From NCBI GenBank assembly GCA_024233435.1, contig JACKPQ010000002.1, forward strand, positions 310,001 to 374,000: a stretch of DNA of 64,000 bases. Direction: 5' to 3'. The translations under genes were made by a program, and so were the position numbers. Source of the stretch: Chlamydiales bacterium. GTDB lineage: Bacteria; Chlamydiota; Chlamydiia; Chlamydiales; JACKPQ01. How positions within the stretch are numbered: the stretch's first letter is position 1; each line of letters begins with the position of its first letter. Positions 59,119 to 64,000 of the stretch are shown one piece after another. Under the pieces are notes generated by a model. The model was not told the origin of the DNA. It worked only from the letters and a program-made list of their open reading frames with translations, and ran no database searches.

Positions 59119-60090
59119 TTAAATAATGACAACTTTAGAAGAGGTGCCTGGCAGATCTTGGACGTACTGGGGGATGGCGTAGCCTGGAAGGCGCGTGCGT
59201 AGTTTGTTTAGCAGGTGTAGGCCCTTGGAAGTTGGGACTTCAAAGTGGGCTGTGCCCTGCACGCGGTCGAGCTGATGAAGGTAGTAGGGAAGAATAGCGT
59301 GGTCGGCAAGGGTTTCGAAGAGCTGATGGAGCGTATCGATGTCATCGTTGACGCGATGGAGTAGGACAGCTTGGTTGAGAACGGGGATGCCGATGTGTTG
59401 CAGGCGGCCAAGGGCTGCTAGGACAGTATCGTCTAGCTCGCGGGGGTGATTGATATGTGTTACAAAATAGATCTGCTTGGGCGATTGGGTGAGAGTATGG
59501 AGAAGCTCAAGCGTGATGCGTTCAGGGATGCCAATGGGAAAGCGGCTATGAAGGCGAATACGGCGTATATGCGGGATTTGATTGAGCTGATCAATGAGAT
59601 GTTGGAGTTTGTGATCGGAGAGGGAAAGGGGATCTCCACCGCTTAAAATCACCTCGGAGATCGTGTCATCGCGAGCGATGATATCAAGCTCTTGGATGTA
59701 GTCTTTGATTTGTGTTTCGTAAGGGTATTGCTGGCGGAAGCAGTAGCGGCAATGCATAGCGCAAGCAGATGTTGTGACAAGAAGGGCTCGTCCATTGTAT
59801 TTATGCAAAAGTTTAGGTGTGCGTTGACAGGCGCGATCGCCGACAGGATCTGGTGTAAAGCCAGGTGTGATATGTGTTTCTTCGATGAGAGGAATAAATT
59901 GGCGTATGAGAGGATCATCGAGCGTTCCCTTTGGCATTTTTTGAGCAAGCCTTAAGGGAATGTTTAGGGGAAATGAGGGATTAATGAGCGCTGCGCTTTT
60001 CTCGATTTTTAGAAATTCAATGAGTTGATCATGGCGGGTGATATTGCTACGCTGTATTTGTCGCCAGCGAGGGAGTGTAATGGTTGTCAT
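59119..60090 (-). CDS. epmB: EF-P (R)-beta-lysylation enzyme EpmB-like / KamA family radical SAM
   Basis: 323 aa. The radical-SAM cluster ligands are Cys110, Cys114 and Cys117 in CAMHCRYCFR; downstream are EVILSGGDPLSLSD (SAM binding) and HSRFPIGIPERIT, typical of the lysine 2,3-aminomutase group. The length fits EpmB (YjeK), which makes beta-lysine for elongation factor P, better than catabolic KamA (about 410 aa). EpmA and EF-P are not in the window. Its ATG overlaps the stop of murA by 4 bp, so the two are cotranscribed. Confidence 0.82.
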   Translation of the reverse strand: MTTITLPRWRQIQRSNITRHDQLIEFLKIEKSAALINPSFPLNIPLRLAQKMPKGTLDDPLIRQFIPLIEETHITPGFTPDPVGDRACQRTPKLLHKYNGRALLVTTSACAMHCRYCFRQQYPYETQIKDYIQELDIIARDDTISEVILSGGDPLSLSDHKLQHLIDQLNQIPHIRRIRLHSRFPIGIPERITLELLHTLTQSPKQIYFVTHINHPRELDDTVLAALGRLQHIGIPVLNQAVLLHRVNDDIDTLHQLFETLADHAILPYYLHQLDRVQGTAHFEVPTSKGLHLLNKLRTRLPGYAIPQYVQDLPGTSSKVVII

Positions 60091-61445
60091 ACAATGGCTG
60101 GGTCGTCTGCAGTTTCAGAAGATTCAATGCGCTCAATTTGTGCGCCTAGATTTGCAAGCTTTTGCTCAACATTTTCGTAGCCGCGATCTAGGAAGTGAAG
60201 ATTAGAAATATGGCTAATGCCAGGAGCGAGAAGCGCTGCAAGTACATAGGCAAAACCAGCTCGTAGATCAGGAATGGCAATGTCGCAAGGTTTTAAAGGT
60301 GTGGGCCCACGTACGATGAGGCTATGATTGTAATTTTGATCTGCAAATCGGCAGGCGCGTCCACCGAGGCATTGAGAAAAAAGGGATAAATCAGCACCCA
60401 TTTTGCAGAGCATGTCTGTATAGCCAAATCGGTTTTCATAAACAGTTTCGTGAATGACAGATGTGCCATGTGCTTGAGTTAAAAGGAGCACAAAAGGCTG
60501 TTGCCAATCAGTTAAAAACCCTGGGTGAACGTCAGTTTCAAGGTGGATGCCGCCTTTTAAAGGACCCTGGTGAAAGAATTCAATCCCAGCATTGCGAACC
60601 TGGAACCCACCACCAATCTCTCTGAGCTTGTTTAAGAAGGTGATCATATGGGCTTGCTGTGCGCCTTCAACAAAAACGCGCCCTTTAGTGGCAATAGCAG
60701 CAATGCCAAATGAAGCAGCTTCAATGCGATCGGGGATTACTGTGTGCTCGTTTTCATAAAATGTCTTTGTTTCTTGGATGTGAATAGTGCGGTCAACGTC
60801 GACGTGGATGATTACTCCTAAATTTTGCAGAAATAAAATGAGATCCATGATCTCAGGCTCGATAGCGGCATTTTTAATCACTGTTGTGCCTTTTGCTCGG
60901 CAGGCAGCGAGAATGGTATTTTCAGTGGCACCTACAGATGGGTAGGGCAGTTCGATAAAAGTTCCCTTCAGACCAGAGTGTGCTCGAGCAAAGTAAGCTC
61001 CCTCTTTTTTCATTTCACGAAATTCGACTGTAGCGCCGAGAGCCTCAAAGGCATGGATGTGGAAATCAACAGGGCGCTTTCCTATTTTGCATCCGCCGAC
61101 AGTGGGTACAATAATATCGGCTTCTGTGCGACCAAGGAGAGCTCCGATCATCAATATGGGTATCCGGTTCGATCCACAAAAACGCTGGGGGACATAGGTA
61201 GATTTTAAATGCTTAGTGACGATTTCAATGACGCCACCTTCAGCATCCCATGTGATATCTGAGCCAATTTCTCTGAGCAGATCAATTGTAATGCCCACTT
61301 CTGTGATATTGGGGACATTATAAAAAATACAACGCTTATCAGAAATAAGGGAGGCAACAAGCATTTTTGTAATGGCATTCTTTGCTCCAGCGGCTTTGAC
61401 ATGCCCTTCAAGGGGCTGGTGACCTTTTATTTTTAATACGTCCAT
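60087..61445 (-). CDS. murA: UDP-N-acetylglucosamine 1-carboxyvinyltransferase MurA
   Basis: 452 aa EPSP-synthase-fold enzyme that commits UDP-GlcNAc to peptidoglycan synthesis. N-terminal KAAGAKNAITKMLVASL carries the conserved Lys and Asn; the active-site loop reads VGGCKIGKRPVD with Cys119. Chlamydia MurA is known to have Asp at this place, which gives fosfomycin resistance; this protein keeps the usual Cys. C-terminal DLRAGFAYVLAALLAPG is standard. 8 bp separate it from the ATP-grasp gene upstream. Confidence 0.95.
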   Translation of the reverse strand: MDVLKIKGHQPLEGHVKAAGAKNAITKMLVASLISDKRCIFYNVPNITEVGITIDLLREIGSDITWDAEGGVIEIVTKHLKSTYVPQRFCGSNRIPILMIGALLGRTEADIIVPTVGGCKIGKRPVDFHIHAFEALGATVEFREMKKEGAYFARAHSGLKGTFIELPYPSVGATENTILAACRAKGTTVIKNAAIEPEIMDLILFLQNLGVIIHVDVDRTIHIQETKTFYENEHTVIPDRIEAASFGIAAIATKGRVFVEGAQQAHMITFLNKLREIGGGFQVRNAGIEFFHQGPLKGGIHLETDVHPGFLTDWQQPFVLLLTQAHGTSVIHETVYENRFGYTDMLCKMGADLSLFSQCLGGRACRFADQNYNHSLIVRGPTPLKPCDIAIPDLRAGFAYVLAALLAPGISHISNLHFLDRGYENVEQKLANLGAQIERIESSETADDPAIV

Positions 61446-61452
61446 TGCTTCA

Positions 61453-62376
61453 TTATGGCGTTGTAACAGTTAGTTGTAAACCTAAAGATGTGGTTGGTAA
61501 AAGTCCTTTTTCCCCTCTACAGTAAAACATTGAAAGCGTTTGGGTTTGGAGTTTTTCACAGAGCTTTAAGGCGACCCATCCCATTGTCTTACGCGGATTG
61601 ATTTCACATGCGGCATTCAGTTGCCCGTTGTACGTGAATCCATCAATCCCTAACTGACCAAAAAAGCCTAGCTTTGCAATTCCATTGAGCAGGGGTTGAA
61701 CCTGCTCGATATGCGCATTGATAAAGTCTGGGCGTTCTTTTTTGATATGCGTTGCGCGGTATTTCCCAAACTCATTGCAGTCCATTATAGTCCACCCTAT
61801 AAAAACAATTTCTCCTGACTTTTCGATGTTCCATTGAGTGCTAAAATCACACTCTCTGCTCACCCAAGGCTCAGCTAAAACAGGCTCCTTAAAATCGTAA
61901 TGTAAATCCGCTTTACATTTAAAAATTTTATGACCGCGACCAGCTGTTGCAAAGGGCTTTTTTAGGACAAAAGGGAGCTTTACGTTGTTTATCCAATGGT
62001 CTATTTCTGCTTGGCTGTTTAATATGAGGCTTGTTGGCAGGCCAAAGCCTTGCTCAACAGGATAAAACTTTGAAGCAACGGTTTTAACAACATCGATGGG
62101 GGGAATGTCATACTCTAAATGATGCTGTTTTGCAAACTCCTGGATCTTTGCAGACGGTCCCCAACTCTCGATGCGTTTGGCTTCGGTAATGTGGTCTTTG
62201 TCGACGACTTTTGGCGTTTTTGGAAGATCGGGTGGAAACCAGTTGGCTAGCACAAGATCTTCAGGGCTTGCATATAGCAAGGGCAAAAACTGTAGCTGAT
62301 CATGAACGGGGTGGTTATCTTGAAGTCCTTGCAGCTCGGACTCAAATTGAGTGTTGGCAATATGTAGAGTTGTCAT
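61453..62376 (-). CDS. ATP-grasp-fold protein, function unknown
   Basis: 307 aa. ATP-grasp features: FVLKKPFATAGRGHKIFKC (lysine and glycine-rich loop), LAEPWVSRECDFSTQW, and IDGFTYNGQLNAACEINPRK with metal-binding Glu and Asn. Members ligate a carboxylate to an amine or thiol through an acyl phosphate; substrate unknown. The first 110 residues lack a clear biotin-carboxylase-type N-domain. It is directly upstream of murA and epmB on the same strand and divergent from ispF, with 14 bp between the two start codons. Confidence 0.7.
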   Translation of the reverse strand: MTTLHIANTQFESELQGLQDNHPVHDQLQFLPLLYASPEDLVLANWFPPDLPKTPKVVDKDHITEAKRIESWGPSAKIQEFAKQHHLEYDIPPIDVVKTVASKFYPVEQGFGLPTSLILNSQAEIDHWINNVKLPFVLKKPFATAGRGHKIFKCKADLHYDFKEPVLAEPWVSRECDFSTQWNIEKSGEIVFIGWTIMDCNEFGKYRATHIKKERPDFINAHIEQVQPLLNGIAKLGFFGQLGIDGFTYNGQLNAACEINPRKTMGWVALKLCEKLQTQTLSMFYCRGEKGLLPTTSLGLQLTVTTP

Positions 62377-62390
62377 GCTATTATTCTAGT

Positions 62391-62870
62391 ATGCGTACTG
62401 GATTAGGGCAAGATAGTCATCGTTTTTTAAACGAGCCGTCAGAGAAAAATTTTATAATCGGTGGAGTTGTCATCGATGATGCCCCTGGCCTTGATGCTGA
62501 TTCTGATGGTGATGTGGTTTTACATGCCATTTGTAACGCCATCACATCACTTACAGGTGTGCCAATCCTCGGCGGTATCGCTCCAAAGATGTGCAAGCAG
62601 GGCATCACAAACAGCGCCGAGTATCTTAAAGAGGCTGTTAAAACACTTGGCAATAGCCAGATCTCACATATTGCGCTCAGTGTTGAAGCTAAAAGGCCCA
62701 GACTTGAAAAGCATATCCCTGCAATCCGCGCTAATGTGGCAAAATTGCTAGGCTTGGAGCTTAGACAGGTGGGAATGACTTGCACTTCTGGCGATGGACT
62801 CACCGACTTCGGGCGGGGCGATGGATTACAGTGCCTTTGTATCTTAAGTTTAATAGACATCAAGGAGTAA
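62391..62870 (+). CDS. ispF: 2-C-methyl-D-erythritol 2,4-cyclodiphosphate synthase
   Basis: 159 aa, the family length, from the ATG of MRTGLGQDSHRF; the frame is open far upstream but that region is antisense to the ATP-grasp gene. Zinc ligands: Asp and His in GQDSHRF and His in DGDVVLHAICNAI. The C-terminal VGMTCTSGDGLTDFGRGDGL matches the substrate-binding end, though the usual KATTTE is changed to MTCTSG. Fifth step of the MEP isoprenoid pathway. No ribosome site is evident. It overlaps the CysJ-like gene by 21 bp tail to tail. Confidence 0.85.
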   Translation: MRTGLGQDSHRFLNEPSEKNFIIGGVVIDDAPGLDADSDGDVVLHAICNAITSLTGVPILGGIAPKMCKQGITNSAEYLKEAVKTLGNSQISHIALSVEAKRPRLEKHIPAIRANVAKLLGLELRQVGMTCTSGDGLTDFGRGDGLQCLCILSLIDIKE

Positions 62871-63911
62871 GCGCTTATCGGCGCGCATTTGGCGCACGGC
62901 TGCGTGGTCTCCTAAAATTGTGGCAAGGGTTTCCAGAACATCCTTTGCCATGCGCTTGGCATCTCCGCAAATATAGATAATGGCACCCTCATCGATCCAT
63001 TGACGCACAGCTTCTTGTTTTTCAAGCAGGCGATGTTGAACGTAGATTTTTTCTGACTGGTCTCGTGAAAAAGCGGTATCAAGAATGAGTTGGTTGCTTT
63101 TTTCTAATTCTATGAATTCGTCGCGATAGTAAAAATCGCAAGCAGAGCGGCGCTCACCGAAGATCAGCCAATTTTTTCCAGAAGAATTGGTGGCAATGCG
63201 CTCTTGTAAAAAAGCGCGGTAGGGAGCAACGCCAGTGCCAGGGCCGATCATAATGATGGGAGCGCTTGGGTTTTCAGGGAGAAGAAAGTGCTTAGTTGGT
63301 TGATGGTAGAGGGGGATGGGAGTGGATTGATTGGCCAGTGTGCAAAGAAAATGGCTGCCAACACCTGGGCGTATTTTGCCTCCATGGTCGTAAGTAAAGG
63401 TTGCAACAAGAAGGTCTACAGAATTGGGAGATGTCTGCATTGATGAAGCAATTGAATAGAAGCGGGGAAGCATTGGAGAGAGTGTTGCTGCAAAGGCTTC
63501 AAGCGAGCCTGAGTAGTTTTTAATGCTTGCAAGGCAATCTTCAAGATCGACAAATTTTTCATCGATTCCCAGTAAAGCCAGAAGTTTTGAGGGTACTCGG
63601 GTGAGATTGACACACGTTTGAAGGTAAGTGCGTAGGGTCATTGGCACTCTTGTGCGTGGGTTGAGAAAAGTTTTGCTCGGAGCGTGGGAAAAGTAGGAGA
63701 GTAAGCTCTCAACTTCATCTGGGTCGTTAGCTGGGATAACGGCGATGCAATCGCCAGGTTTATACTGAATGTTTGAGCCTGTAAGGTCTAAGCGCACATG
63801 ATAGGTTTTCTTATCCGATTCGGGTTTGTTCAGCAGGGTGCATTCTTGCATTTGACCAATGAAAGGTGTTGCTTTGTCGTAGCTTTTCGTTGTCTTAGTT
63901 GATGTTATCAT
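62850..63911 (-). CDS. CysJ-like NADPH/FAD reductase lacking the FMN domain
   Basis: 353 aa. FAD-binding PRFYSIASS, GVGSHFLC, and the NADP site MIGPGTGVAPYRAFLQER, IFGERRSACDFYY, IYICGDAKRMAKDV; the chain ends in Tyr, as in sulfite reductase alpha subunits. The flavodoxin domain of CysJ is absent, so electrons must leave FAD through another partner. Chlamydia has a similar stand-alone protein beside ispF (CT434-CT435 by memory). The electron acceptor is unknown, as no sulfite reductase is visible. Confidence 0.85.
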   Translation of the reverse strand: MITSTKTTKSYDKATPFIGQMQECTLLNKPESDKKTYHVRLDLTGSNIQYKPGDCIAVIPANDPDEVESLLSYFSHAPSKTFLNPRTRVPMTLRTYLQTCVNLTRVPSKLLALLGIDEKFVDLEDCLASIKNYSGSLEAFAATLSPMLPRFYSIASSMQTSPNSVDLLVATFTYDHGGKIRPGVGSHFLCTLANQSTPIPLYHQPTKHFLLPENPSAPIIMIGPGTGVAPYRAFLQERIATNSSGKNWLIFGERRSACDFYYRDEFIELEKSNQLILDTAFSRDQSEKIYVQHRLLEKQEAVRQWIDEGAIIYICGDAKRMAKDVLETLATILGDHAAVRQMRADKRLLLDVY

Positions 63912-63935
63912 AAGTTTTTGGTATGTATTACAATC

Positions 63936-64000
63936 ATGAAGTTAATGCTTATCGTAGTTCTTTTCCTGACTGGTTGTGTGTCTTCTGGGTATAACCCAAG
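63936..64000 (+). CDS. Lipoprotein, N-terminal fragment at window end
   Basis: An ATG at 63936 begins MKLMLIVVLFLTGCVSSG, a compact lipoprotein signal with lipobox LTGC; the frame is open to the end of the window. It is divergent from the CysJ-like gene. No ribosome site is obvious and only 21 codons are visible, so nothing can be said of its function. Confidence 0.55.
   Translation, partial: MKLMLIVVLFLTGCVSSGYNP

Noticed and set aside
62211..62390. N-terminal extension of IspF
   Set aside because: It is antisense to the start of the ATP-grasp gene, and the family begins at the GLGQDSHRF segment.

Overview
The window comes from a member of the Chlamydiae outside the Chlamydiaceae, that is, an amoeba-symbiont-type or environmental chlamydia. 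The signs are a nucleotide (ATP/ADP) translocase, a DUF2709 protein, an RsbU-type phosphatase next to enolase, the run rho-coaE-polA-sppA, and ispF beside a CysJ-like reductase. I recall these neighbourhoods from Chlamydia trachomatis (about CT491-CT496, CT587-588, CT434-435, CT536-538). This is memory, not a search. Gene content beyond Chlamydia (bifunctional PutA, Trk potassium uptake, EpmB, inverse autotransporters, a MurA with its active-site cysteine) argues for a larger Parachlamydiales-like genome.

Layout. 1-8.9 kb: a small hypothetical, PutA, a NamZ-like muramidase, groES-groEL with a degenerate CIRCE operator, a PrmA-like methyltransferase and a hypothetical. 8.9-14 kb: trkH-trkA, then a J-domain protein with a hydrophobic hairpin. 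14-17.4 kb: tRNA-Arg(ACG) abutting an MBL-fold hydrolase, a peroxiredoxin and three uncharacterised genes. 17.3-23.6 kb: enolase, an inserted TPR-repeat gene, rsgA, a SpoU methyltransferase and rsbU. 23.6-30.2 kb: a palindromic intergenic element, a classical autotransporter, a CCA-adding/poly(A) polymerase, a small holin-like protein and a pair of exported paralogues. 30.1-37.1 kb: a glycosyltransferase, rho, coaE, polA and sppA as one overlapping cluster. 37.1-44.8 kb: three tandem copies of a 2.43-kb unit, each with an inverse autotransporter carrying a beta-helix passenger plus the 3' end of a decayed DUF1703-type ATPase gene. 44.8-53.9 kb: symporter, exported Nudix protein, pgsA, DedA, nucleotide translocase, pgk, and an operon of NAGPA-fold protein, DnaQ, EngB, TsaE and DUF2709. 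54-57.6 kb: leucine dehydrogenase, argS and a secreted alpha/beta hydrolase. 57.5-58.8 kb: a tnpB-only IS200/IS605-type element. 59-64 kb: epmB, murA, an ATP-grasp protein, ispF, a CysJ-like reductase and the start of a lipoprotein.

Functionally the window mixes housekeeping (replication, transcription termination, tRNA and ribosome maturation, isoprenoid and peptidoglycan precursors, glycolysis) with host-association functions: energy parasitism, amino-acid and potassium import, and two classes of surface autotransporter. The strongest non-routine signals are the recent microhomology-bounded triplication of the surface-protein gene, the TPR-gene insertion that left a second copy of the rsgA 3' end, the TnpB element whose ends and guide can be read directly, and a family of short palindromic intergenic repeats.
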